From NCBI RefSeq assembly GCF_047250365.1, contig NZ_JBLBVL010000002.1:372001-436000 (forward strand): a DNA stretch of 64,000 nt, written 5' to 3'. Under the pieces are notes generated by a model. The model was given only the letters and a program-made list of their open reading frames with translations. It was not told where the DNA came from and ran no database searches. Made by a program: the position numbers and the translations under genes. Within the stretch, counting starts at the first letter, position 1; the number at the start of each line of letters is the position of its first letter. Positions 1 through 8,237 of this stretch are shown here, piece by piece. Origin of the DNA: Thaumasiovibrio sp047250365. Lineage in GTDB: Bacteria; Pseudomonadota; Gammaproteobacteria; Enterobacterales; Vibrionaceae.

Positions 1-1230
1 CATGTCCATCTTTTTCACCTGATGGGCAATATTCTTGCCTTCTGCGGCTTCGCCCATGCCGTAGCCTTTGACCGTTTTTGCCAGTATTACTGTCGGCTTA
101 CCCGCTGTTTGTTGCGCGTTCTTAAAGGCGGCGTACACTTTGGATGACTCGTGCCCGCCCCGCTTCAGTGCAAAGATCTCAGCATCGGTCATATCAGCAA
201 CTAACGCCGCTGTCTCTGGGTACTTACCAAAGAAATGTTCGCGCACATAAGCGCCATCTTTCGACTTGAAGGTTTGATAGTCACCATCGACAGTTTCATT
301 CATTAACTGCAGTAGCTTGCCGGTGGTATCTTTGGCTAACAGGGTATCCCAGCCATTACCCCACACCACTTTGACCACGTTCCAGCCTGCCCCTTTAAAC
401 AGACCTTCCAGCTCCTGAATAATTTTGCCGTTGCCCATCACCGGCCCATCGAGGCGCTGCAAGTTACAGTTAATTAAGAAGCAGAGGTTATCGAGCTTTT
501 CTCGTGCGGCAAAAGAGATCGCACCGCGCGATTCCGGCTCATCCATTTCACCGTCGCCCAAGAAGGCATACACACGCTGTGCCGAGGTATCTTTCATTCC
601 TCGACCATGTAGATATTTTAGAAAACGCGCCTGATAGATAGCAGAGATTGGCCCTAAGCCCATTGAAACCGTTGGAAACTGCCAAAACTCCGGCATCAGT
701 TTCGGGTGCGGGTATGAGGATAAGCCTTTTCCGTCGACTTCCTGACGAAAGTTATCCAGCTGTGCAGCGCTAAGACGCCCTTCGACAAAGGCGCGAGCAT
801 AGATACCCGGCGCGATATGGCCTTGGTAGTAGACTAAGTCACCACCATCGACCTCATTCGGGGCACGGAAAAAATGGTTAAAGCACACCTCATAGAACGC
901 CGCTGAAGACTGAAAAGAGGCCATATGCCCACCCAGCTCCAAATTCTTTTTTGAGGCACGCAATACGATCATGATCGCATTCCAGCGAATAATAGAGCGA
1001 ATACGACGCTCTAAGGTGACATCGCCTGGGTAGACTGGTTCTTGAGTCACCGGAATGGTATTGACATAGTTCGTGGTGATCCCAGTTGGCATATCCACCC
1101 CATCAAGGCGGGCTTTATCTAGTACCTGCTCGAGAAGATACTGAGCGCGTTCTACGCCCTCTTCGCGAACAACCGACTCTAAGGCTTCAAGCCACTCCTG
1201 AGTCTCTACGACATCTACGTCATTGTTCAT
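1..1230 (-). CDS. aceE: Pyruvate dehydrogenase E1 component AceE (N-terminal 410 residues; runs off the window)
   Basis: E1 subunit of the pyruvate dehydrogenase complex; decarboxylates pyruvate with thiamine diphosphate and passes the acetyl group to the lipoyl E2. Translating the minus strand from the ATG at 1228-1230 gives an uninterrupted 410-codon frame reaching base 1, beginning MNNDVDVVETQEWLEALESV. The segment GDGEMDEPESRGAISFA near residue 225 is the thiamine-diphosphate/Mg site of the homodimeric E1 type, and GGHMASFQSSAAFYEV near residue 105 is also characteristic. The family is about 887 residues, so the rest lies outside the window. AAGGAT sits a few bases before the start. It follows pdhR on the same strand with 67 bp between, as in the pdhR-aceEF-lpd operon, so it should be under PdhR control. 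Confidence 0.97.
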   Translation of the reverse strand, partial: MNNDVDVVETQEWLEALESVVREEGVERAQYLLEQVLDKARLDGVDMPTGITTNYVNTIPVTQEPVYPGDVTLERRIRSIIRWNAIMIVLRASKKNLELGGHMASFQSSAAFYEVCFNHFFRAPNEVDGGDLVYYQGHIAPGIYARAFVEGRLSAAQLDNFRQEVDGKGLSSYPHPKLMPEFWQFPTVSMGLGPISAIYQARFLKYLHGRGMKDTSAQRVYAFLGDGEMDEPESRGAISFAAREKLDNLCFLINCNLQRLDGPVMGNGKIIQELEGLFKGAGWNVVKVVWGNGWDTLLAKDTTGKLLQLMNETVDGDYQTFKSKDGAYVREHFFGKYPETAALVADMTDAEIFALKRGGHESSKVYAAFKNAQQTAGKPTVILAKTVKGYGMGEAAEGKNIAHQVKKMDM

Positions 1231-1297
1231 GATTTATCCTTTTGTTATTTGACTTTACAAACACATCATAAAAAGCAGTCAGATCAGCGTTATGCAT

Positions 1298-2071
1298 TTA
1301 ATCTGAGCTCGCCATGCGCTGTTGAGAGCGACGTAAAGAGCGCTCTAAACGGCCCTCTTCTTTCGTTGACTCCAACATCGTTTCCTCAATATAGGTTAAG
1401 TGCAACTGAGCTGCATCACGCGCCGCAGTGGGCTGACGAGACAAGATCGCCGCGACAATGTCCGCCCGGTGCCGACGGATCTTCTCCATCGTTCCTTGAT
1501 GACGATAAAGCAGTTCTAAATTCTGAATTATATTGTTTGCCAATAAGCCGCTGAGGCTACGCACGATATGTAACAACACCAGATTGTGCGCGGCTTCCGC
1601 CACCGCGACCAAGTATTGCGTCACCGCACTAGCTTCTTGCTGAAGATCTCCGCGTTGCTGAGCTTCGCTAATAGTGTGATGGCAGTCTTTAATGCGTTGA
1701 AAGTCGGCATCATTCCCACGCAGGGCGGCAAAATAGGATGCAAGCCCCTCTAAGGCATAACGGGCCTCAATAATATCGAACTGGGTGTCTGGGTGTTGAG
1801 AGAGCAGTTGGAGCAGCGAATCAGAAAAATCTTGTCCAATCGCCTCAGAAACAAACGTACCACCACCTTGACGGCGTAGTAGCAGCTTTTTCGCTTCCAA
1901 GCGTTGAATCGCTTCACGTACCGATGGGCGGGAAACCCCAAACTGCTTGGCCAGTTCACGCTCTGGTGGTAACTGCTCTCCAGCGGCCAATGTTCCTTCC
2001 AAAATCAAACGCTCAAGCGCCTGCTCTATCGCATCGGAGAGCTTAGGCTGGCGAATGGGTCGATACGTCAT
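1298..2071 (-). CDS. pdhR: Pyruvate-sensing GntR-family repressor PdhR
   Basis: Repressor of the pyruvate dehydrogenase operon, released from DNA by pyruvate. The 257-residue protein has an N-terminal winged helix (PPERELAKQFGVSRPSVREA, about residues 35-55) and a C-terminal FadR-type helical ligand domain. I start it at the ATG at 2069-2071 (MTYRPIRQPKLSDAIEQ), which matches the family N-terminus and is preceded by AGGA; an in-frame ATG 30 bases further upstream would add ten unrelated residues. E. coli PdhR is 254 residues. It lies directly upstream of aceE and has its own operator 50 bp before the start, consistent with autoregulation. Confidence 0.95.
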   Translation of the reverse strand: MTYRPIRQPKLSDAIEQALERLILEGTLAAGEQLPPERELAKQFGVSRPSVREAIQRLEAKKLLLRRQGGGTFVSEAIGQDFSDSLLQLLSQHPDTQFDIIEARYALEGLASYFAALRGNDADFQRIKDCHHTISEAQQRGDLQQEASAVTQYLVAVAEAAHNLVLLHIVRSLSGLLANNIIQNLELLYRHQGTMEKIRRHRADIVAAILSRQPTAARDAAQLHLTYIEETMLESTKEEGRLERSLRRSQQRMASSD

Positions 2072-2120
2072 TGCTATTATTTTTCCTGTCCTTGGTTTCA
2101 ATAATATTACTTACCTGTCA

Positions 2121-2135
2121 ATTGGTATGACCAAT
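2121..2135. promoter_or_regulatory. PdhR operator
   Basis: ATTGGTATGACCAAT is a perfect dyad of ATTGGT and ACCAAT around a 3-base centre, the known PdhR recognition sequence. It sits 50 bp upstream of the pdhR start codon, so PdhR should repress its own transcription and that of aceE downstream. Site identity rests on match to the published consensus. Confidence 0.9.
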
Positions 2136-2186
2136 TTTTGATTTAAAACAAATTTAACAAAGTTTTTTTATTTCGTCCAGATTAAG

Positions 2187-2200
2187 TTGATGTAAATCAT
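2187..2200. promoter_or_regulatory. FNR-like site upstream of pdhR
   Basis: TTGATGTAAATCAT matches the FNR consensus TTGAT-N4-ATCAA at nine of ten defined bases. It lies 52 bp upstream of the PdhR operator. Anaerobic repression of the pyruvate dehydrogenase operon by FNR is known in enterics, which makes the position plausible; a chance match in AT-rich DNA is possible. Confidence 0.5.
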
Positions 2201-2390
2201 GGAACCTAGACTATCGTAACAAATACTTAATCCTTAGCTTTCACAATGGCAACCAACAAAACGAGAAATGACGACATCAGCATGCCGTAAAGCAGAGAAA
2301 TGAATAAACCAATAAAAGACAAAGAATATGGCAAGAAGATAAACAGAGAAGAAGAGGAGGAAGAGACAGAAATAGCGAGCCAATCTAAAA

Positions 2391-2933
2391 TTAACTCACA
2401 GCCCGAAAGTAACGCAGCCAGTCAAAACAGAGCCCAGGATCGCTCTTACGGCCCGGGGCAATAAACTGATGTCCGGTGAGGCGATCGCAAGTAATGCTAG
2501 GATAGGCCGCCATTAGCGCATGGGTCACCGTGGTTAATGTCGCATATTGTGCCTCGCTAAAGGGCAAGTAATCACACCCTTCCAGTTCAATGCCAATTGA
2601 AAAGTCATTGCACTTATCGCGCCCAGCAAATTGCGACACGCCAGCGTGCCACGCACGTTGATCAAACGGTACAAACTGCACCACCTCGCCGTCGCGGCGA
2701 ATCAAGAGATGGGCAGAAACCCGCATTTGGTAGATATCGGCGAAATAGGGATGGGCGCTTGGGTCAAGCTGGCCGGTAAACAATTGCTCAATATACGGGC
2801 CGCCAAACTCGCCCGGTGGCAAACTAATATTGTGCAATACCAGTAATGAGATCTCTTCACCGGCTGGCCTTGGATCAAAAAAAGGTGATGGGACGTGGGA
2901 GGCACTATCTAGCCAATGGGCGGTTATGATCAT
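2391..2933 (-). CDS. ampD: 1,6-anhydro-N-acetylmuramyl-L-alanine amidase AmpD
   Basis: Cytoplasmic zinc amidase that removes the stem peptide from anhydromuropeptides during cell-wall recycling; its loss induces AmpC beta-lactamase in species with AmpR. The 180-residue protein carries the zinc ligands H34 (LHNISLPPGEFGG), H155 and D165 (GRKSDPG), and the ELEG segment around E117, in the same positions as the E. coli enzyme. I start at the ATG 2931-2933; a TTG four codons upstream gives a slightly longer frame. It is divergent from nadC, and the two start regions overlap closely, so the promoters must interleave. No ampE gene follows it, unlike in E. coli. Confidence 0.95.
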   Translation of the reverse strand: MIITAHWLDSASHVPSPFFDPRPAGEEISLLVLHNISLPPGEFGGPYIEQLFTGQLDPSAHPYFADIYQMRVSAHLLIRRDGEVVQFVPFDQRAWHAGVSQFAGRDKCNDFSIGIELEGCDYLPFSEAQYATLTTVTHALMAAYPSITCDRLTGHQFIAPGRKSDPGLCFDWLRYFRAVS

Positions 2934-3116
2934 CAAAGGGTCCAACTCGGCAGCAATGAATCAAAACTACAGTACCACTTAGCACCGTTATGGTGTCAAG
3001 CCATTCTGCGCCAAAAATATGGGTCACGGATTTCACTTTTCCTACACAGGTTGCTGAAAAAGTTTGCAGCTGCGCGTATCATAGGCGCAGAGCGAAAATT
3101 TAAACTGGATCCCACC

Positions 3117-4010
3117 ATGAGCAGACAAACAAAACATGACAGCCAACGTCGACTGGCTTATCTAAAACAGCAACTTCCTCTCGAAATAACCCGCAGTGTC
3201 GCCGACACCTTACGCGAAGATCTGGGTGGCGAGATCAATACCGATTTAGATATTACCGCCAACTTAATTCCTGCCGACGCCCAAGGTGAAGCGACCATAA
3301 TTACCCGCGAGCACGGTGTATTTTGTGGCGTGCAGTGGGCAGAAGAGGTATTTAAACAACTTGGCAGTGTGACGCACATTGAGTGGCACGTACAAGATGG
3401 CGATAAAGTCGTCCCTAATCAAACCCTGTGCACCCTAAAAGGCCCGGCGCGTAACTTGTTAACCGGCGAGCGCAACGCGATGAACTTTATCCAAACCCTA
3501 TCGGGTTGTGCCACTGTGGTGGCGGAGTATGCCGACCAACTTCAAGGGACTCACGCCAAACTGCTTGATACCCGTAAAACCGTCCCGGGTCTGCGTAGTG
3601 CGCTAAAATATGCCGTGGCGTGTGGTGGTGGCTTTAATCACCGTATCGGTGTGTTTGACGCTTATCTTATTAAAGAGAACCACATTATTGCCTGCGGCGG
3701 TATAGCGCAAGCCGTAGAAAAAGCCAAAGCATTAACCCCAAATACCCCAGTCGAAGTTGAAACCGAATCGCTGGCTGAGTTGCAACAAGCCATTGAAGCT
3801 GGCGCTGATATCGTCATGCTCGACAACTTTACTACCGAGATGATGCGTGAAGCCGTGGCACTTAACCAAGGGCGAGTGGAACTTGAAGTCTCAGGCAATG
3901 TAACCCTAGATACCATTCGCGGTTATGCCCAAACCGGCATTGACTACATTTCTGTCGGCGCGCTCACCAAGCACATCAAAGCGATGGATCTTTCCATGCG
4001 GTTTAAATAG
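3117..4010 (+). CDS. nadC: Nicotinate-nucleotide pyrophosphorylase (quinolinate phosphoribosyltransferase) NadC
   Basis: Converts quinolinate and PRPP to nicotinate mononucleotide, CO2 and pyrophosphate in de novo NAD synthesis. The 297-residue length equals that of E. coli NadC. The signature TRKTVPGLRSALKYAV followed by GGGFNHRIGVFDAYLIKENH (about residues 170-205) and the barrel strand VEVETE are present. The open frame extends 200 bp further upstream, but only the ATG at 3117 (MSRQTKHDSQRRLAYLKQQL) gives the family N-terminus. Its stop codon lies inside the first unit of a 14-bp tandem repeat. It stands alone between divergent ampD and the pilus genes. Confidence 0.96.
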   Translation: MSRQTKHDSQRRLAYLKQQLPLEITRSVADTLREDLGGEINTDLDITANLIPADAQGEATIITREHGVFCGVQWAEEVFKQLGSVTHIEWHVQDGDKVVPNQTLCTLKGPARNLLTGERNAMNFIQTLSGCATVVAEYADQLQGTHAKLLDTRKTVPGLRSALKYAVACGGGFNHRIGVFDAYLIKENHIIACGGIAQAVEKAKALTPNTPVEVETESLAELQQAIEAGADIVMLDNFTTEMMREAVALNQGRVELEVSGNVTLDTIRGYAQTGIDYISVGALTKHIKAMDLSMRFK

Positions 4011-4096
4011 CCCTATTTGGATAAGCTTATTTGAATAGCCATCTTTGAATAGCCTTGTTCGAATAAGCTTGTTTGAAATTGCCGTTTAAATACGCG
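4002..4096 (+). repeat. 14-bp tandem repeat, five full units plus two decayed units
   Basis: Units start at 4002, 4016, 4030, 4044 and 4058, each 14 bp of the form TTTGAATAGCCNTN, followed by a 13-bp and a 12-bp degenerate copy at 4072 and 4085. The first unit includes the nadC stop codon. Three of the units carry AAGCTT-like or AGCC cores in alternation. No protein or known mobile element explains it; slipped-strand expansion of a short 3-prime-UTR sequence is the simplest origin. Confidence 0.85.
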
Positions 4097-4575
4097 TCAT
4101 TAATAAACATTTCACCTCTATTTTTAATGTGGCGGTGCGCCCTAAGCGTACCGCCCAAACACCGCCCGCATTAACACTTATCACGCTAGGTTATTTAACC
4201 CCGCCGCGACAAATCGAGGCCAGCAAGGGCTTTTGGCCAAAAACGTATAGTTTTTCACCAATTCATGACCACATCCAATAACAGCGCTCAATATCTGCGT
4301 TTTTTTTATACCTGCCAAAAAATGTGATCACCGTTCCAGCCCTCTCCACACCTAGGATTGGTAATAATTCACGCTATAAAAATAACTGATTTTTCACTCA
4401 CAAAAAAAGCATGAAGTGACATCGGTAAGCCAGTGTAACAGACTGCAAGTAAACACGTTTTGCCGTTAATTGCCCCGAAAACCCCTCCCTTAGCAGATGA
4501 GTCGATTGCCGTCGCGACGTATGCTGGCTTCACCCTCACAGCAGAGGTGAAAAAAACAAGATTATGGAGTGGAAT
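4097..4575. other. Upstream region of pilA with a nested inverted repeat
   Basis: About 480 bp without a supported gene. At 4125-4173 there are two alternative pairings: GGCGGTGCGC/GCGTACCGCC (4131-4155, one mismatch) and an outer TAATG..GCGGTG/CACCGC..CATTA. No U-run follows on either strand, so it is not a typical intrinsic terminator, though it could end or stabilise the nadC transcript. I looked for a sigma-54 promoter (GG-N10-GC) ahead of pilA and found none with correct spacing. The rest must contain the pilA promoter, but I cannot place it with confidence. Confidence 0.45.
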
Positions 4576-5007
4576 ATGAAAAAGATGCAAAAACCGTTAC
4601 GCAATAAAAAACAGCAGGGTTTTACCCTAATTGAACTTCTCATTGTTGTTGCCATTATTGGTGCCCTAACTGCTATCGCTATTCCAGCATATGGCAACTT
4701 TACCAAAAAATCTGAAGCCAATGCAGCGGTATCAACTGTGCGCTCGCTATTAACTAACATCGATCTATTCATTCAAGAAAACGAAGCTTTTCCGGCTGAG
4801 ACTAACTTTTCTGATATCGGCGCTGCCACCGACATGAGCTCAATGGGCACCCTTGCCCTTGCTCCCAGTGGCGTCAATGGAACTGTCGTGCTAAGTATTA
4901 ACAATGGTGAAATGGCAATTGACGGTACAGCTGTCACCTTTACTCGCTCAGCTACTGGTTGGGCATGTACGCACACAACAGGTGTAACCCTAAAGAGTTG
5001 TGGTTAA
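4576..5007 (+). CDS. pilA: Type IV major pilin PilA
   Basis: Structural subunit of the type IVa pilus. The 143-residue prepilin has a positively charged 15-residue leader ending in KKQQG, cleaved by PilD before F16, then the hydrophobic helix FTLIELLIVVAIIGALTAIA with the conserved Glu5 of mature pilin. Two cysteines, C131 and C142, define the C-terminal disulfide loop. The ATG at 4576 is chosen over one four codons earlier because GGAG lies at the right distance before it. The globular part is short (mature protein 128 residues) and shows no specific match I can name, as expected for a fast-evolving surface protein. It leads the pilABCD run. Confidence 0.93.
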   Translation: MKKMQKPLRNKKQQGFTLIELLIVVAIIGALTAIAIPAYGNFTKKSEANAAVSTVRSLLTNIDLFIQENEAFPAETNFSDIGAATDMSSMGTLALAPSGVNGTVVLSINNGEMAIDGTAVTFTRSATGWACTHTTGVTLKSCG

Positions 5008-5019
5008 GTTGCCTAAAGC

Positions 5020-6711
5020 ATGAACTTTTCTTTGCTGAATATTCTTGCTCAGGATCAGCTACTTAATCCTGAGCAAGAACAAGCGGTATTAGCACAGCTA
5101 CAGCAGGAAGGCACTTCGGTGCCTTCCGCTGTCGTTGCATTGGGGCTATTTAGTGGCGCCGAGCTGGCGCAGCAACTGGAGCGCATCTTTGCCATCGCAG
5201 TGGCAGATCTGCACCAGTATGATTACGCCAAATGTTGCCAAGAGCTCAATTTGCGCGAGCTAGTGCTGCAACACCGCATGCTGCCGCTGGCAGTCACCGA
5301 TTTTACCCTTACCCTGGGCATTTCTGATCCAACCCAAGTCGAAGGGCCGGATCAATTCCGTTTTGCCACTGGTCGCCAAATCGAAACCGTGCTGCTCGAT
5401 GTCAAACAGCTCGAAGGGGCAATTCGGCGTCTGTATGGCAGCGATGTTGGCGATAATGATCAGCACCAACACAACATCAGTGATGCTGAGCTTGACTCAC
5501 TGGTTGATATTGGCGATGGCGAAATAGAGCTGGTCGATGATATCAGCCTAGATACCGCCCCGGTTACCCGCTACATCAACCAAGTATTACTTGATGCGGT
5601 GCGTAAAGGCGCCTCTGATGTCCACTTTGAACCGTACGAAAAAGAGTACCGCATCCGTTTTCGCTGCGATGGCATGCTGTTTGTGCAAGCCAATCCGCCT
5701 AGCCATTTGTCGCGCCGCCTCTCCACGCGACTTAAGGTGATGTCGAAACTCAATATTGCCGAGCGGCGCAAACCACAAGATGGACGGATCAAGTTAAAAC
5801 TTGGCCCCAGTATTACTGTTGATCTACGCGTTTCGACCCTGCCAACCTTATGGGGCGAAAAAATTGTCTTGCGTCTGCTCGACAGCTCGAGTGCCAATCT
5901 GGATATCAATATCCTCGGTTATAACGAGCAGCAAAAGCAGCTCTATCTCGATGCCCTTAAACAGCCGCAAGGGATGATTCTGGTCACGGGCCCCACCGGC
6001 AGCGGTAAAACCGTCTCACTCTATACTGGCTTAAGCATCCTTAACACCGCAGAGCGCAATATCTCCACCGCAGAAGATCCGGTCGAGATCAATCTACCCG
6101 GCATCAATCAGGTCCATATCAACCCAAGCTCGGGGTTGGAATTCTCTGACGCTTTACGTGCTTTCCTACGCCAAGATCCCGATGTGGTCATGGTCGGTGA
6201 GATACGCGATCTCGAAACCGGCAGCATTGCCATTAAGGCGGCGCAAACTGGCCACCTCGTGCTGTCCACCTTGCACACCAATTCGGCGGCAGAGACCATT
6301 ACCCGCTTAAAGAACATGGGCATCGCCAGCTATAACCTCGCCTCGTCACTCAGCTTGATCATCGCCCAGCGCTTGGCTCGGCGCCTTTGTCAGCACTGCA
6401 AGCAGCCGCATACACTGCGCGATGAGGTGCGTGAGCACTTTGGTATTGCCGCAGAGATGACCATCTATCAAGCCGCGCCTAACGGCTGTGATGAATGCAA
6501 TGGTGGCTACACTGGCCGAGTGGGCATTTATGAAGTGATGCCGTTCAGCCACGAATTAGGGGTCGCCATTAATAAAGATGCCACCAGTCGCCAACTCGAA
6601 ATGCTGGCGCAAAAACAGGGCATGTTATCGCTACGCGAAGCAGGCATAGAGAAACTGGCACAAGGCATTACCAGCTTGAGCGAACTGCAGCGGGTATTGC
6701 AACTCGATTAA
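5020..6711 (+). CDS. pilB: Type IV pilus assembly ATPase PilB
   Basis: Cytoplasmic hexameric ATPase that powers pilus extension. The 563-residue protein has an N-terminal MshEN-type domain, then the secretion-ATPase core: Walker A GPTGSGKT near residue 324, Asp box around the DPVE segment, and Walker B DPDVVMVGEIRD near 386. A tetracysteine zinc motif (CQHC near 456, CDEC near 489) is typical of PilB rather than the retraction ATPase PilT. Begins 12 bp after the pilA stop, so pilA and pilB are probably co-transcribed. Confidence 0.96.
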   Translation: MNFSLLNILAQDQLLNPEQEQAVLAQLQQEGTSVPSAVVALGLFSGAELAQQLERIFAIAVADLHQYDYAKCCQELNLRELVLQHRMLPLAVTDFTLTLGISDPTQVEGPDQFRFATGRQIETVLLDVKQLEGAIRRLYGSDVGDNDQHQHNISDAELDSLVDIGDGEIELVDDISLDTAPVTRYINQVLLDAVRKGASDVHFEPYEKEYRIRFRCDGMLFVQANPPSHLSRRLSTRLKVMSKLNIAERRKPQDGRIKLKLGPSITVDLRVSTLPTLWGEKIVLRLLDSSSANLDINILGYNEQQKQLYLDALKQPQGMILVTGPTGSGKTVSLYTGLSILNTAERNISTAEDPVEINLPGINQVHINPSSGLEFSDALRAFLRQDPDVVMVGEIRDLETGSIAIKAAQTGHLVLSTLHTNSAAETITRLKNMGIASYNLASSLSLIIAQRLARRLCQHCKQPHTLRDEVREHFGIAAEMTIYQAAPNGCDECNGGYTGRVGIYEVMPFSHELGVAINKDATSRQLEMLAQKQGMLSLREAGIEKLAQGITSLSELQRVLQLD

Positions 6712-6737
6712 GCTCAAGCAGTTAACTAAGCCCGTAA

Positions 6738-6800
6738 ACTCAGTTGTTAACTTAACCATTTTAACTCAGCTATTTAGCTCAACCATTTAACTCAGCATAC
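6738..6800 (+). repeat. 26-bp tandem repeat between pilB and pilC
   Basis: Two 26-bp units at 6738-6763 and 6764-6789, both beginning ACTCAG and ending ACCATTTTA or ACCATTTA, are followed by a partial third unit (ACTCAGCATAC). Related TTAACT/AAGC fragments lie just upstream to 6712. It fills the unusually long 150-bp gap between two genes normally a few bases apart. No coding or known regulatory role is evident. Confidence 0.75.
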
Positions 6801-6865
6801 AAGCGCCACCCACAGAGCAATGAAACACCCTGTTGGCGCAACTCGACCGAACACATGGAGTTGAT

Positions 6866-8119
6866 ATGTTCAAAGCAGCCACTTTACCCACTACCGATTT
6901 CAGTGCTAGCAATAAGCTCAAGCATTATGCTTGGCGCGGCTTTAACGCCAGCGGCAAAAAAGTCCGCGGCGTAATGATGGGCTACGTCGAGAGCGATGTG
7001 CGCGATAAGTTAGCGCAACAAAAAATCCAAATAAAGAAAATTAAGCCCACCAGCCCCTCATTTTTTAGCCAGCTGGGCAACAAGATGAAAGGCAGTGATA
7101 TCACCGCCTTCACCCGCCAAATGGCCACCATGCTCCACTCTGGCGTGCCCATTGTGCTGGCACTAAAGTTGATCGCCGATAGCCACAAAAAAGCCGAAAT
7201 GCGTGCCGCCATTGCGCAAGTTTCAAAACAGGTTGAAGCGGGTACGCCCCTATCCAAAGCCTTTGCGTCCGCCTCGACCATGTTCGATAACTTCTACTGC
7301 GATCTGCTCGCCACTGGCGAAGAGACCGGACATCTACCGGAAGTATTCTCGCGGCTGGCGATGTACCGCGAAAAGAGTGAAGCACTGCGTAAGAAAGTGA
7401 TTAAAGCGATGATCTATCCTTCGATTGTCACTTCTGTTGCCATTGTGGTCACCATAGGCATGTTGCTATTTGTTATTCCTCAATTCAGCCAAATATTTAA
7501 GACCTTCAATGCTGAATTACCTTGGTTTACGCAGAAAATTATTCAACTGTCAGAACTCTTGCAAGCATTTGGGTTACAAATCGCCGGTTTACTGCTGGCA
7601 GCAATCATTGCTTATAAGACAGCCATGAAACGCAACGCGCGCTTTCGCCTTGCAGTGCATCGCCTTGGTTTAAAAGTGCCCATTTTTGGCGATATTTTTC
7701 TTAAAGCGGCAGTGGCCAAATTTGCCCGCACCTTAGCCACCACCTTCAGTGCCGGTATTCCACTCTTGAGCGGGCTAGAATCTGCGGCAACCACCACCAC
7801 CAACTTACATATCAAACAAGCGGTAAACAGTGCTCACCAGCAGACGTCTGCCGGGATGCCCATGTATCTCGCTCTGCGCCAAACCGATGTATTTCCCGAA
7901 CTGATGTTACAGATGGTGATGATCGGCGAGGAGTCCGGCTCGCTCGATGACATGCTAAATAAAAACGCCACGCTGTATGAAGATGATGTCGATAACGTGG
8001 TGGATAACCTGGGCAAGATCATTGAGCCTTTCATTATTGTGATCCTTGGGACTCTAATCGGTGGTTTACTGGTTGCCATGTATCTACCAATATTTGATCT
8101 CGTTAACGTCATTAGTTAA
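6866..8119 (+). CDS. pilC: Type IV pilus inner-membrane platform protein PilC
   Basis: Polytopic platform protein that couples PilB to pilin polymerisation. The 417-residue protein contains two T2SSF-type cytoplasmic helical domains (starting near FTRQMATMLHSGVPI and FARTLATTFSAGIPLL) and three membrane segments, near residues 170-195, 220-240 and 385-410. The ATG at 6866 has GGAG six bases upstream; a TTG 33 bases earlier would add eleven residues without support. The preceding gap contains the 26-bp repeat, so pilC may have lost tight coupling with pilB. Confidence 0.95.
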   Translation: MFKAATLPTTDFSASNKLKHYAWRGFNASGKKVRGVMMGYVESDVRDKLAQQKIQIKKIKPTSPSFFSQLGNKMKGSDITAFTRQMATMLHSGVPIVLALKLIADSHKKAEMRAAIAQVSKQVEAGTPLSKAFASASTMFDNFYCDLLATGEETGHLPEVFSRLAMYREKSEALRKKVIKAMIYPSIVTSVAIVVTIGMLLFVIPQFSQIFKTFNAELPWFTQKIIQLSELLQAFGLQIAGLLLAAIIAYKTAMKRNARFRLAVHRLGLKVPIFGDIFLKAAVAKFARTLATTFSAGIPLLSGLESAATTTTNLHIKQAVNSAHQQTSAGMPMYLALRQTDVFPELMLQMVMIGEESGSLDDMLNKNATLYEDDVDNVVDNLGKIIEPFIIVILGTLIGGLLVAMYLPIFDLVNVIS

Positions 8120-8237
8120 CAACTGATGCGATGGGCTAGCGCCCATTGCATATTTCTTATGTCACTCAATGAATAACACAAGACTAAGTCGCACATTCCA
8201 TTCTAAAATAACCCCAACTTAACCGATTGAGACCAAC

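Larger units (their letters stand above)
2072..2390. other. Intergenic region between ampD and pdhR
   Basis: A 319-bp gap holding the pdhR control region (PdhR operator, FNR-like site, very AT-rich stretch 2141-2175) and, at 2230-2390, a strongly purine-rich plus strand. No clear terminator for ampD is visible. Two short mutually antisense open frames occur here: a hydrophilic 54-codon plus frame at 2300-2464 and a hydrophobic minus frame ending at 2227. Neither has a convincing start signal, so I do not call a gene. Confidence 0.5.

Noticed and set aside
4340..4575. Sigma-54 promoter for pilA
   Set aside because: TGGC and GC elements exist but no GG-N10-GC pair has the right spacing, for example TGGCTTCACCCTCACAGC is three bases too long.
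4369..4590. Minus-strand open frame of 73 codons antisense to the pilA start
   Set aside because: Starts with TTG inside pilA, has no ribosome-binding site and no recognisable protein features; pilA on the other strand is certain.
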